Positions 1-10,020 of a stretch of 64,000 bases of DNA are shown here, in pieces. Position 1 is the first letter of the stretch; each line of letters opens with the position of its first letter. A program made the position numbers and the translations under genes. The notes below the pieces were generated by a model. The model did not search any database, was not told the DNA's origin, and saw only the letters and a list, made by a program, of their open reading frames with translations. The stretch is from Margaritispora aquatica (taxonomy: Eukaryota > Ascomycota > Leotiomycetes > Helotiales > Discinellaceae), in NCBI GenBank assembly GCA_007644065.1, contig VJWN01000005.1:124001-188000 (forward strand), read 5' to 3'.

Positions 1-999
1 TTTCGCTGCTCAAAACTAGGCATTGTTCTAATGAGCTTCGTGAAGCGAGCATGTTCCGTCTTCTGAAGTATCATTGATTCCAATAGTTCCTTCAGTATAG
101 TTTCTACGACGATTAGCAACATGTCAATCGAAATGAGCATTTCACATACCATTATGCCCAAGTCGGAAAGATTTGCTCAATAAGTTACTGCAAGCCTTGA
201 AGCCGTTTTCAGATCCAGATGACAATGAATTTGCCCACTTAGCAATATTCCGAGCAAGCCAGAGACTATAAAGACTACCACTGGAGATCCAATACTTGTC
301 TCCCATCTTCTCACTCAGGTTATTGATCACATCCTCTGCTTCGGCTGAAACGCCAAGAAGCTTTCCACCACCTACCAGACTCATGAACTCTTGCCATGTA
401 GCATTTTCTTTTGGGGTTGGCTCATGGGAGACATAGACATTTTCCCAAATCTTCTTTACACTCTCATTTCCTTCCAATGTACTTTGTAAAGCTTGGAGTA
501 GGATCTTTAGAATATCCTGAATGTTAGGCCCTCCTGGTGCTTTCTTGGCATCCTTTGACTGCTGAATTCGCTGCTTCAAGCTGAGTATAATTGCACTTAG
601 ACCGGCAACACTTCTTAGGCAAGACAAAAACAGCTTGAGATCCGATGCAGCTTTTGATTTCTCTGTCTTAGAGCTCTTGGTCTGCGAAGAATCTCGGAGA
701 ACATCCCAGTAATCAGGTAATGTTTCTGTCACCAAAACATGAACGAGCTGAGCAGCTATTGGACTTGGGGATGAGATATGAAATCCTGCATCATTCTGAG
801 AGATGAAACGTAGCGTAGATATGAGACTTTCATAATCCGGTTCACTCTTCAATATCTCCAAAGCTTCTTCTGGAGTTGATGCTTGAAATGTAGGCCTGAT
901 AACTTCTGCTCGCGGCTTTGTGACTTCGATCAAAGCTGGTTCTGCGTCCTTCGATGAAGTTTTGTAAGTTGTACTCACAGGCGTGAGTAGTCCCTCCAT
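1..999 (-). CDS. Telomere length regulation protein Tel2-like, N-terminal part (runs off left edge)
   Basis: Probable fungal Tel2, the core of the Tel2-Tti1-Tti2 co-chaperone that matures PIKK kinases (ATM, ATR, TOR). The start is placed at the ATG at 999-997 (MEGLLTPVST); an in-frame ATG 55 codons upstream would lie in the leader and gives an unlikely N-terminus. Exon 1 is 999-150ish and ends at a GTATGT donor; after a branch site TGCTAAT and a TAG acceptor ending at 104 the frame reopens at 103 and runs to base 1, ending in a stretch with TMPSFEQR. The protein is helical without signal peptide. The family call rests on the N-terminal helical repeat (LEILKSEPDYESLISTLRF) and the SKSFRLGHN/FEQR region as I remember them for fungal Tel2 proteins; it is less certain than the enzyme calls here. 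It is head to head with UBA3. Confidence 0.6.
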
Positions 1000-1214
1000 T
1001 TCTACATGAGAAATGTGTATTGTAGTTCGGCTGATTTGTATGAAGTTTGAGTTTCGGTGCACAATAGTGAGATGAGACCTGTTGGAGCCTTGTGGCGGGG
1101 CAGGCCATTGCACCCTGTAATCTACTTTGGTGGCATGCAAGGCTGCAGAAGCTCCCATACACATGCATCAGGTCTCTATCACCCAGATTCATTGTTCCAT
1201 GAGATATAATAAAC
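1000..1214. promoter_or_regulatory. Short divergent promoter, Tel2-like / UBA3
   Basis: Only about 215 bases separate the two start codons, so both 5' leaders and promoters must share this stretch. No TATA box or recognisable factor site was identified. The boundary moves if either gene starts at a different ATG. Confidence 0.5.
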
Positions 1215-2847
1215 ATGTCACAGCCTGTTATGATATCTGGACCCATGTTTGCATCCAAAATGCTACCAAAGTCAAGATGGTAGACTTACAGCTCTCTTCG
1301 TTCTCATGTATCAAATAGCTAACATAGTCTAGGAACAACCTGGACAATTTCCTCCACCACCGAGGACCTTTCTCCATAGAGGAGTTCGAGCCTAGCGATG
1401 CTGCTGCTAGTGTGATAGAGAGCATGAAAATTCTGTTCGTGTGCCGTTATAATTCAGGGGAATGTAGCTAACCTGTCGTACTAGAGTCATGTCAGTACCT
1501 CTCTGGAAGCCTATATCAGCAACATGCTAGATGCCGAACGCATGCTGACTTTGGAGAAGTGGTGCAGGAGGTCTCGGATGCGAAATACTGAAGAACTTGG
1601 CTCTATCTGGGTTCAAGCAGATTCACGTTATTGATATGGGTATGACTCTTTCTGAAAACTAGATTTTGACGAGGTTGCCTAACACAAGGATAGACACCAT
1701 CGATGTATCGAATCTCAACCGACAGTTCCTCTTTCGACAAAGCGATGTCGGGAGCTCGAAAGCAGAAGTGGCAGCTAAATTCGTGGAGAAGAGAGTGAAA
1801 GGCGTGTCAATTACTCCCCACAACTGCAAGATCCAGGACAAAGACGAGGATTTCTACATGCAATTCACAATTGTAATCTGTGGCTTAGACAGTATCGAAG
1901 CTCGAAGATGGATCAACTCTACTCTTGTCGGCATGGTGGATGAGGAGAACCCGGAGAGTCTTAAGCCATTAATTGACGGCGGAACCGAAGGTATGCGTAT
2001 AAATCAGTCTTGATGTCTCTTATACTAAACAAGAGTCTCAGGATTCAAAGGACAATCACGGGTCATCTATCCCACCCTGACTTCCTGCATCGAGTGCCAA
2101 CTTGACATGCACGCTCCCAGAGCTGCGGTACCACTTTGTACACTTGCCACCATCCCTCGTCAGCCCGAGCACTGCATAGAATGGGCACATATCATCGCAT
2201 GGGAGCAAGAGAAGCCCTTCCCAAAGCTGGACAACGATGATCCCGAGCACATCACATGGCTGTTCAAGAAAGCTGCTGCGCGAGCCGCAGAGTATAAGAT
2301 CACGGGCGTCACTTACTCTCTCACGCAAGGAGTGGTCAAGAACATCATCCCAGCTATCGCATCCACAAACGCTATTATTGCAGCTAGTTGTTGCAACGAG
2401 GCTTTCAAGATCGCCACTTCGGTTAATCCGTCACTTGGCTTCGAGGAGAACTACATGATGTACAGTGGAAACGACAGCATCTACACGTATACCTTCAAGC
2501 ATGAGCAGAAGCCTGACTGTCCTGTCTGTGGCAACCTAGCGAGAGATTTGGCTGTGGATCCAAACTTGACTTTGGAAGAGTTTATCGATTCCTTGGCCGC
2601 GAGACCAGAAGCCCAACTTAAGAAGCCATCAATCCGCTCCGAGAAGAAGACCCTGTACATGCAAAGTCCCGAAAGTCTGAGGGAGGCTACAGCTCATAAT
2701 TTGAAGCTGAAGCTAGGTGAGCTGCTTAGCAATGGAGAAGAAATCGGTGTTTCAGATCCATCACTAGGTAGCGTAAATTTCAAGTTTCGACTCAAATTCT
2801 CAAGAGAGTTTGAGGCAGGAAAGGCAGAGGGTGTATCGACTGAGTAA
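1215..2847 (+). CDS. UBA3: NEDD8-activating enzyme E1 catalytic subunit UBA3
   Basis: Catalytic half of the NAE1(Ula1)-UBA3 heterodimer, which adenylates NEDD8/Rub1 and passes it to Ubc12 for cullin neddylation. Exons: 1215-1279, 1333-1440, 1560-1639, 1694-1990 and 2042-2847, 1356 bases, 451 residues. The nucleotide-binding loop [17 protein letters not shown] spans the intron-2 junction, and [17 protein letters not shown] is restored only if intron 3 ends at the TAG at 1691-1693. The catalytic cysteine is in [11 protein letters not shown] (about residue 216). Zinc cysteines are seen in SCIEC and CPVCG, and a ubiquitin-fold C-terminal domain follows. Intron 2 (119 bases, donor GTGCCG) is the weakest junction. 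The start is one of several in-frame ATGs (1215, 1230, 1245, 1260), so the first 15 residues are uncertain. Confidence 0.93.
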
Positions 2848-3035
2848 AAGCGATTTTGCGGGAGTTAGGGGTGGGAAGAATACCACTAAAATCACGAAGT
2901 CACGAATGATAGCATTTGGCATACTTTTGTTTTCAGAGGTATCAGAGCTCTAGATAGCTTTCATAAAAGCCAACCATATAACGCCGTTTCCCAGAACTCC
3001 TACAATGCTTTATGACACCACGCGCTAAGCCCATC

Positions 3036-4293
3036 CTATCTTGTCATGTTCATAAGGTTTCGCTTCAATATCTCGCACTTCAGCCTCAGCGTCTTGACAG
3101 ACTCCAAAAACAGCTCATCACTGTCCCACTGTCCCACACTCTCGACGTTGAAGATAAAATGATCCCTCACCCGACCAAGCTTGACCTTGCCCTCGAATTC
3201 TGGGTGCCGTAAGCATTCCCTGCTGACTGTGTCTTTCATAGCATCTAGAACCACCGCCTTCATCTCTCCTTCATGACCCTCATAACCGCTGCCCTTCTTT
3301 GCTGCATCTGACTTTGTGACCTTCTGCTGTCCAATAACGCCCTTGGGGAAGCACTTGGCGAATTTTGCTGCGTCTGCACCAAGAATTGGCCTGTAGATGT
3401 CGATCACAGGTAACAGACGGTATGAAGCTGTGGCCACAGGGGAGAACTTTGCGTGATCCGATCCTAACCCTTTGATAGCGTGCATCTCAATATCGATGAC
3501 CTGACCAGGACGAAGTTTCGCAAGCAGAATATCAGGATTCGTAGGCACAATTGCATTTTCTCCACTAAAGTATTCAGTTTGGCGTCCATACGGTTTGAAT
3601 TTAATGTCTTTCGCATAGACATGCGCATTGTGATACAGCTTCGTGGGATCATTCTCTCCCCTCGCCGCCTCTGTGTTCCTCGTACACTCAATCTTCAGCT
3701 CCATCAACACGGTATTGTAGTCATATGACGGCGGAGCTTTTTCTTCAGTGCCTTCCTCGGGCTTCTTGTACCACTTCAGGAAATCCAGCAAGCCCGTCTT
3801 GCCGCCTTTGAACGGGACGAGACCAATGCGCTGACAGAGGACTTCGTCTTGGATGACAGAGGTGTTGTTGTACACGAAGCAGTACTCGATGGCCACAGAG
3901 GGGATCTCGGAGATCATGATACGTCGGAAAGCATTGGCGACTGAGGCGTCGATGCCAATGAGGGAGAAGGAAGCTTCGGTCGGTACATTGTGGTGGAATT
4001 TGACATGAAACTTCTCGCGGAACTTGTCGACATCCCAGGAGTGGTCTTCACCTGGGTAATGGCCTTTATGTGATTAGCCATTGTTTTTTCTGCGACATGA
4101 AAGGGTAGAATTACCAGGGAAATCTGTTGCGCTGACATGACTAACTGTCTCTGAGTGGATTCCTACATACTACAAAAAGTTAACAAATGCTCTGCACGGT
4201 ATTTTGAGGGCCATTGTGGATAATCCACGTGAACTATAGTATACGCACTTTCCTAGGATCCAATCCCTCGGCTGGTTGTAACGAAGGAGCCAT
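3036..4293 (-). CDS. RPC40: RNA polymerases I and III shared subunit RPAC1 (AC40)
   Basis: The alpha-like subunit shared by Pol I and Pol III, which pairs with AC19 as the assembly platform of both enzymes in the nucleus. Three exons: 4293-4249, 4169-4115 and 4063-3036, 1128 bases, 375 residues. The N-terminus reads MAPSLQPAEGLDPRK, then YVGIHSETVSHVSATDFPG, then HYPGEDHSWDVDKF, with every junction in frame. The alpha-subunit dimerisation signature is clear (GIDASVANAFRRIMISEIPS, then IEYCFVYNNTSVIQDEVLCQRIGLVP), followed by the insert domain and a C-terminal dimerisation half (RECLRHPEF through HFIFNVESVGQW). Yeast AC40 is 335 residues, so this is slightly longer, mainly at the N-terminus. 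It converges on UBA3 (188 bases between stops) and diverges from the complex I gene. Confidence 0.93.
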
Positions 4294-4625
4294 TTCATTG
4301 ACATACAAAGATACTAATAGAAATTTGGCGGGGTCTTCAAAATAATTTTGATATCAGAAGCCGAGCTCAAGAATTTAGCCCGGAACGGCGATACGTTTAT
4401 GCCGGATGACATAAGCCGAAATGAGGCTTTCAACACCCTAGTAAATTCACACTTCTGAGACAACCAATGAGAAGCAACGTGAATCGGATCCTGAACATCA
4501 TCATTCAGACAGTTTAGACAGAGAGGCGACGACAAAACAAAAGGACCAGCTCCTCCCACGACTCAATTGCCTAACCTCGAGGTCTGGTCACAATCACCAC
4601 GATCATCCAGCTCTCACCTTTCACA
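4294..4625. promoter_or_regulatory. Divergent promoter, RPAC1 / complex I 49-kDa subunit
   Basis: 332 bases between the two start codons hold both leaders. The half nearer the complex I gene is pyrimidine-rich and ACACAA-rich just before the ATG, as in many fungal leaders. No specific factor site is claimed. Confidence 0.45.
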
Positions 4626-6268
4626 ATGGCAGCTTCGATCGCACGGCTCGGTGCCAAACGCCTCTGCTTGCGACCTGCTGCGACGCTGCCCAAGACCTCT
4701 ACTACACGAGTAGCTACTGCTGCCGCGTCCGCCAAAGGTTCAAATGCCTCCCGATCCTTCTCTGCTGTTGCATCGAGACGATACGCCACTGCGGAAGCAT
4801 ACCCAGGCACGAAGTTGGTAGCTACAAACGAACATTTCAGCCATGCACCCAACGGCCAAGAAGATTTGAATTATATCCCAGATGAGAACATCGACCCTGA
4901 GGATGTCAACAAGCGCTCAATCCGCCACTATACCGTTAACTTTGGTCCCCAGCATCCAGCTGCCCACGGTGTGTTGCGATTGATTCTGGTAAGGGATACT
5001 TGGAGGGGCAAATGAGCTCAGCATTGCAATATCGAAGGAAATGCTGACTTGGTTCCAGGAACTCAATGGCGAGGAGATTGTCAGATCTGATCCCCACGTA
5101 GGACTGCTGCATCGAGGCACCGAAAAATTGATCGAATACAAGACTTACCTCCAGGCATTACCTTATTTTGATCGATTGGACTACGTTTCTATGATGACCA
5201 ATGAGCAATGTTTTTCTCTAGCTGTTGAGAAGCTTTTGAACATTGAGATTCCGGAGCGTGCCAAGTGGATTAGAACTATGTTCGGAGAAATCACTCGTAT
5301 CTTGAACCATCTCATGTCGATTCTCTCACATGCTATGGATGTTGGTGCACTTACACCTTTCTTGTGGGGATTTGAGGAGCGTGAGAAGTTAATGGTAAAA
5401 GCAACGATTTTGATTTCTATGTACACACAGCTAAAATCCCTTGCAGGAATTCTACGAGCGTGTTTCTGGTGCACGTCTCCATGCTGCCTATGTCCGTCCT
5501 GGAGGAGTCCACCAAGATATCCCTGTAGGCCTCCTTGACGATATCTACCAATGGGCAACACAATTCTCCGACCGTATCGATGAAACCGAGGAACTGTTGA
5601 CTGACAATCGTATTTGGATTGGCCGGACGAAGGGTGTCGGAGTTGTATCTGCTGCTGACGCCTTGAATTATTCCTTCACCGGTGTCATGCTTCGTGGTTC
5701 TGGTGTGCCTTGGGATGTGAGAAAGAGCCAACCTTATGATGCGTACGGAGAGGTCGACTTCGAAGTCCCAGTTGGTGTGAATGGTGACTGCTATGACAGA
5801 TACCTTTGCCGAATGGAGGAGTTCCGTCAATCTCTGCGTATCATTCATCAGTGCTTGAACAAGATGCCCGCAGGCCCAATTAGAGTTGAGGATTATAAGA
5901 TCTCACCTCCACCTCGCGCTGCCATGAAGGAGAATATGGAAGCCCTTATCCACCACTTTTTGCTTTTCACCAAAGGTTACACTGTGCCACCTGGAGAGAC
6001 GTATTCAGCAATTGAAGCACCAAAGGGAGAGATGGGTGTTTTCGTTGTAAGCGATGGAAGTGAGAGGCCTTACCGATGCAAGATCCGCGCACCTGGATTT
6101 GCTCATCTTGGTGGCTTCGATCAGATATCCAGAGGTCATCTGTTGGCGGATGCTGTGGCCATTATCGGTACCATGGATTTGGGTATGTGCTAATGATTGA
6201 GATCTCCTCTTGTTGAAAAGGGGAAGAAACTGACTAGAAATACAGTGTTTGGTGAAGTCGATAGGTAA
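4626..6268 (+). CDS. NDUFS2: NADH:ubiquinone oxidoreductase 49-kDa subunit (mitochondrial complex I)
   Basis: Core subunit of the quinone-reducing arm of complex I (NuoD/Nqo4 family); with the PSST subunit it forms the quinone pocket next to cluster N2. Exons: 4626-4988, 5059-5394, 5447-6182 and 6246-6268, 1458 bases, 485 residues. The first ~55 residues are rich in Arg, Ala and Ser without acids, as in a mitochondrial presequence. Conserved stretches seen: [89 protein letters not shown], and the C-terminus IGTMDL-VFGEVDR. The last seven residues and the stop come from a 23-base terminal exon. A decayed copy of that exon and its intron lies just downstream. It converges on the uncharacterised gene ending at 6674. 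Confidence 0.96.
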
Positions 6269-6326
6269 AACTATTGGGGTGATAGGCCGTGGATAGAAAC
6301 TGACGGGGGTACGTTCGAGAATCGAA

Positions 6327-6386
6327 ACCTCTCATTGTTGGAATGAGGAAGAAAACTGACTAGTAGCACAGGTGTTTTGGTGAAGC
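6327..6386 (+). repeat. Decayed tandem copy of the last intron/exon of the complex I gene
   Basis: The stretch around 6203-6260 (tail of the last intron, its CAG acceptor, and GTGTTTGGTGAAG of the last exon) recurs about 125 bases downstream at 6327-6386, with the shared string AAACTGACTAG, a CACAG acceptor-like end and TGTTTTGGTGAAG. Between them, 6289-6313 carries a shorter echo (ATAGAAACTGACG). The copy holds an inserted G and T, so the frame after its acceptor differs from the true exon. It lies in the expected 3' untranslated region. Confidence 0.65.
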
Positions 6387-6673
6387 GCAACGTGAGCAAA
6401 CCAGGATAGGGGAGATAAATTCTTCAGTCTAAAAACTGGCATCGGTCTAATAACCGGAATGGATCAGTGAAATGGTAACCGTTGTGAAAAGCCTCTAGAG
6501 CAGTTGTACATTTGTGATGGTGGTTGGCGGCTGGCGCATTTCTCTTTGATTGTACAAAGTCTTTCGTGGACGCTGAGTTAGCATATGCAGGAGAAAACAA
6601 AACAATTCCAACAGCAAGAATGGGTGGCCAGTGTTTCTTTTCCTTACGAGTTGCGAGCCTGAAATTGTCTCCT

Positions 6674-8050
6674 TTAGTTAATGGTTGCAGCAGCAGGGCT
6701 ACTAGTTGCAACCAGGGGCGCAGTGACCTCCTGAACGGTGTTTCTATCATCATCAGTCTCATCGATATCCCCCTCCTTCTCGACTTCCTCCTTCACGCTC
6801 TCCATGTCCTGGTTCTTCTTATTATCGTTGTTACGAACGATGGCAGAGGTAGAACGAACATAGCTTCCACGGAAGTTTGCATGGCCCTCATTAACAATGG
6901 TCGAGCTTGAGTTTACCGAGCCTAAAGCATGAGTCGAGGTGGCTGGGGCAGATAGAGAGGTGTATTGCTGAGGGTTGACAGCTTGGTTAGCAGCCATCTC
7001 CTGGTAGGTAGCGTTGTTCAAGACCAGGGCGCTAATGCTGACATCGATTTGTGTGTTGTCGGCTGTGGTGTGCCATTGCATGCCGGCACTTGGCTGGCCC
7101 AGTTGGCTTTGGTGGTATGCGAGGTCCTCGTATGAGATGTAGCCGTCGCTGTTGCCGCTGTGGCCTTCGCCCTGAGTGAGATGGACAGTGTTCATGCCAG
7201 CTGGGGTCTCGAAAGCGCCAACACCGGTGCCGAGGTTGAAGTTGTAGGTGAAGGTGGTCTGTTCAGCATTGGCTTGTCTAACTGTATTTCCATAGGTGGA
7301 AGCAGAAGGTGGAGTGTATGGGTTGGTCCCATAACCAGAAACCGATGGAGGGGTGTATGGATTGTGACCATAACCGGAAGCAGATGGAGACGTGTGTTGA
7401 TTGTTGCTATAGCCAGTGGCAGCTGGAGGAGTGTATGGGCTGGTGACAGAAGGAGTAGTGTATGAGTTAACATAAGCTTGCTGAACCTCGCTCTGGGCTT
7501 GTTGAGCATAGACGCCTTGACCATATCCAACGACCGTATCACCTTGGGCCTGGCCTTGACCACCGCTTAAGAAACCGCTCGAAGTAGTACCTGACGGGAT
7601 TCTACCCGGCGCGTTGGAAACTTCGCCTCCACCGTTCGAGTAAGCGAAGCGATTGAATTTGCCCGCCGTGCCAGCCTCTCTGTTAGCCTTGCCCTTGCTC
7701 TTACCAGGTCGGTTACGGTGGTTGAATCGACTATTACCATAACCACCGGCACTTGAACCAGCACCACGCTGAGGCTCGAAACGCTCCCGACGCTCCTCGT
7801 CAGTAAAGATGGTGTCGCAGTAGCACTCACGACGTTCATGCTGGCCACGGTGGACCGCCTCTTCCTGCAAGATCTTGATGTTCCACACGATACGTGCACA
7901 TGGTGGACAGAACTCGTTGGCGAAGATAGGTCTTTCGGCAGGGAATTGGCAGGGTGGGAAGACGGGTTGAGAGGAGGTCAAGGGGCACTGTCTGAGGTGA
8001 GGAACAGAGCAGTGCCCGCAGGTGAAGCCAAGGAACTCCTTGACGCACAT
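6674..8050 (-). CDS. Uncharacterised protein with N-terminal Cys/His module and 13-residue Tyr/Pro repeats
   Basis: A single uninterrupted frame of 458 residues. The first ~110 residues are cysteine-rich: C11-G-H-C14, C22, C34, C48-P-P-C51 and the pair C-Y-C near residue 76, which looks like a zinc-binding fold but matches no domain I can name. A basic GNSRFNHRNRPGKSKGKANR patch follows (possible nuclear or RNA-binding segment). Residues about 203-255 are four diverged copies of a 13-residue unit, best seen as SGYGTNPYTPPSA; at the DNA level the period is 39 bases. The rest is low-complexity Gln/Ser/Asn/Thr with an acidic patch (EEVEKEGDIDETDDD) near the C-terminus. No signal peptide or membrane segment. 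The start gives an N-terminus that lines up with the gene at 12807. Function unknown. Confidence 0.72.
   Translation of the reverse strand: MCVKEFLGFTCGHCSVPHLRQCPLTSSQPVFPPCQFPAERPIFANEFCPPCARIVWNIKILQEEAVHRGQHERRECYCDTIFTDEERRERFEPQRGAGSSAGGYGNSRFNHRNRPGKSKGKANREAGTAGKFNRFAYSNGGGEVSNAPGRIPSGTTSSGFLSGGQGQAQGDTVVGYGQGVYAQQAQSEVQQAYVNSYTTPSVTSPYTPPAATGYSNNQHTSPSASGYGHNPYTPPSVSGYGTNPYTPPSASTYGNTVRQANAEQTTFTYNFNLGTGVGAFETPAGMNTVHLTQGEGHSGNSDGYISYEDLAYHQSQLGQPSAGMQWHTTADNTQIDVSISALVLNNATYQEMAANQAVNPQQYTSLSAPATSTHALGSVNSSSTIVNEGHANFRGSYVRSTSAIVRNNDNKKNQDMESVKEEVEKEGDIDETDDDRNTVQEVTAPLVATSSPAAATIN
7275..7455 (-). repeat. 39-base coding tandem repeat
   Basis: Four copies with period 39 (the string GTGTATGG or a close variant at about 7314, 7353, 7392 and 7431 on the plus strand) encode the 13-residue Gly-Tyr-Gly / Pro-Tyr-Thr-Pro-Pro units of the surrounding gene. 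Frame is kept across all copies. Confidence 0.85.
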
Positions 8051-8344
8051 ATTAGCGGTTTTCAGGTAGTGGAAAAGTATAGAAAGACGTCTAGATTCCG
8101 AAGAAAAAAAAAAGTTAGCGAAATTCTACTTCGACATTTGAAAATAAGTAAAGAAAGCGAAGTGGTGTCTCCGGAAGATTGGGAATTAAGCGGGTGTCTA
8201 GTAGCCTAGAGAGTCGAGTCCGGACCTCAAATTGTCTCCTGGATGGTAGCTCTTGTTTTCTAGAGCTAGACCAAGATTGTACAGATCCTTTACTAAATAT
8301 TTTAAAATCAAAATTCCGGGTGGGTATTGGAAATAATTGTACGG

Positions 8345-9000
8345 CTTGCGAACGAAGCTAAACGAGTTGAAGTAGTTCTTCAGATAGCTAAATGCAGAAG
8401 ATTTTCCGCCGGGCTAAGTAGATCTGAATCACAGTGAGTCTCGATAAGACGAGATATGCGCATTGCCGTCGGTGAATTGATTGAAGGTGGAAGTTTTTGT
8501 TGAAGGAGGCTGCAGTCAAGACAGGGAAACTAACTTGAGTAGATTTGAATCACAAAAGCTCTTTGGTTCTGTGATGTGATATGAAGTTGTTATTGTAGAA
8601 GAAGCTGAACAAATCAAAACCTGTCTTTCAGAAGTTGCGATACGATTTGAAGTCCGGCTGCTTTGTGAGGAGAAACCGAGCAGATTGAGAGATACGTAAA
8701 GGAGTTGTTGTTCCAATGAGGGAATAATCGACTGAGCGAGTTTGAGACACAACACCTATCTGCCTTTGCGATCTAGGGTCTGGTTGCTCTGCATAAGAGA
8801 AACTGAACGAGTTGAGGGCTTTTTGAGGAACTTGGATGCCAACGAGAGAGTAACAGGTTGAATGAACTTGAAGTACAGCAGCTCCGATTCGGAATCTGGT
8901 TGTTCTTTGAGAAGAAGCTGAACGAAAGATGCTTGAAGAATTGGGATGCCAAAGAGTAAAGATCAAGTAGAGTGACTTTGAAGCACAGCAGGTTGTAGGA
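8345..9000. repeat. Decayed tandem array 1 (unit about 110-130 bases)
   Basis: About five diverged copies. One unit half is marked by GAGTAGATTTGAATCACA-like strings at about 8416, 8534, 8729, 8857 and 8965; the other half by AAGCTGAACGAGTTGA-like strings at about 8353, 8600, 8676, 8804 and 8925. Spacing is mostly 108-128 bases, with one longer step of about 195. Read on the minus strand, three consecutive copies stay in one open frame because the steps happen to be near multiples of three. Confidence 0.6.
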
Positions 9001-9184
9001 CGTGCTATGCGATCAATGACAATAGCTTGAATAAATAGGAGCGCAATTTTAAATGTTGAGAAGAACGATGTGGTCGAAGGTAGTTGTGGAGTTGTTGTAA
9101 AGTTGTTGTGGAGTTGTGGAGATGTGGTTGAAGATAGAACGAAGGTGATGCTTAAATAGAGCGAGAACATTGCGAAGTGAATTG

Positions 9185-10020
9185 AATATCAATCCTGCTT
9201 AAATAAAGACATCCGTGCTTTTGATTGTCACGAATTGACTTTTAAAGAAGTCTGAATTGATTGAAAGTGGCATCGAGCGAGGATGTGAAAGGATGTGACT
9301 GAAGGTGCTAGTGTTTGGCGAAAAACGAATTTGTGTCTGATGATGACTTCTGAGGACTGAAGTAGACACCGATGCTGCTTTGATAGAATGTTTCTCGCTC
9401 TCAAATGCCACGAATCAGCCTTTCACCAAGTATGAATTGAGTGAAAGTGATGTTGAATGAGCATGGGTTCGAAAGTGCTGTCGCTTAGCGAAACGAACAT
9501 GTCGTGGGTGAGACAATGCGAGGACTGACGTGAACACCATAACTGCCTTCGCAAAGCTGGTCATGCTCTCGGCTGCCACAACTCTAACTTTAAGCAAGTG
9601 AAAATTGTGTGAAGGTGATGTCCAGTGGTTTCGATTAAATCCGCTGGTGCTTATCGAGAACAGCCTGCAGCGCGAGGTGGGAACATAAGCCACACCTCAA
9701 ATTTCTAGAAAGATTTCGCGCCTAAGCTACTACCAGACGACACCTAGTAGAGTATAAACTGAGTGAAGATGTCTTCTGGTCAGGATTTGACTGTAGGCGC
9801 TGGTGCTTAGCGAGAACAACTTGCATTGGGAGTTGATAGGATAAGCTATACATCCAATCTTCAGAAATAGTCCGCGCACAAGCTCCAATATACGACATTC
9901 AATTGATGATGAGTTAATGGAGGATGTCGTCGAGATTGTGATGTGATCGAAGTTGGTGGGTTGTGTCTGAAGTGTATCTCGAATGCGGTGTCTCGCTTAC
10001 GGCCTTGAAAGCTCAAGTCC
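9185..10020. repeat. Decayed tandem array 2 (unit about 155-170 bases)
   Basis: A second, different unit. The string GCTGGTGCTTAGCGAGAACAAC or a close variant occurs at about 9305, 9475, 9643 and 9799, with a weaker fifth copy near 9960; each is preceded by AATTGAGTGAAAGTGATG-like sequence and followed by GTGAGACA/GAGGACTGA-like sequence. A lone GCTTTAGCGAGAAATTTGAGCG at about 10318 may be an outlier. Copies differ by many substitutions and small indels, so the array is old. Confidence 0.65.
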
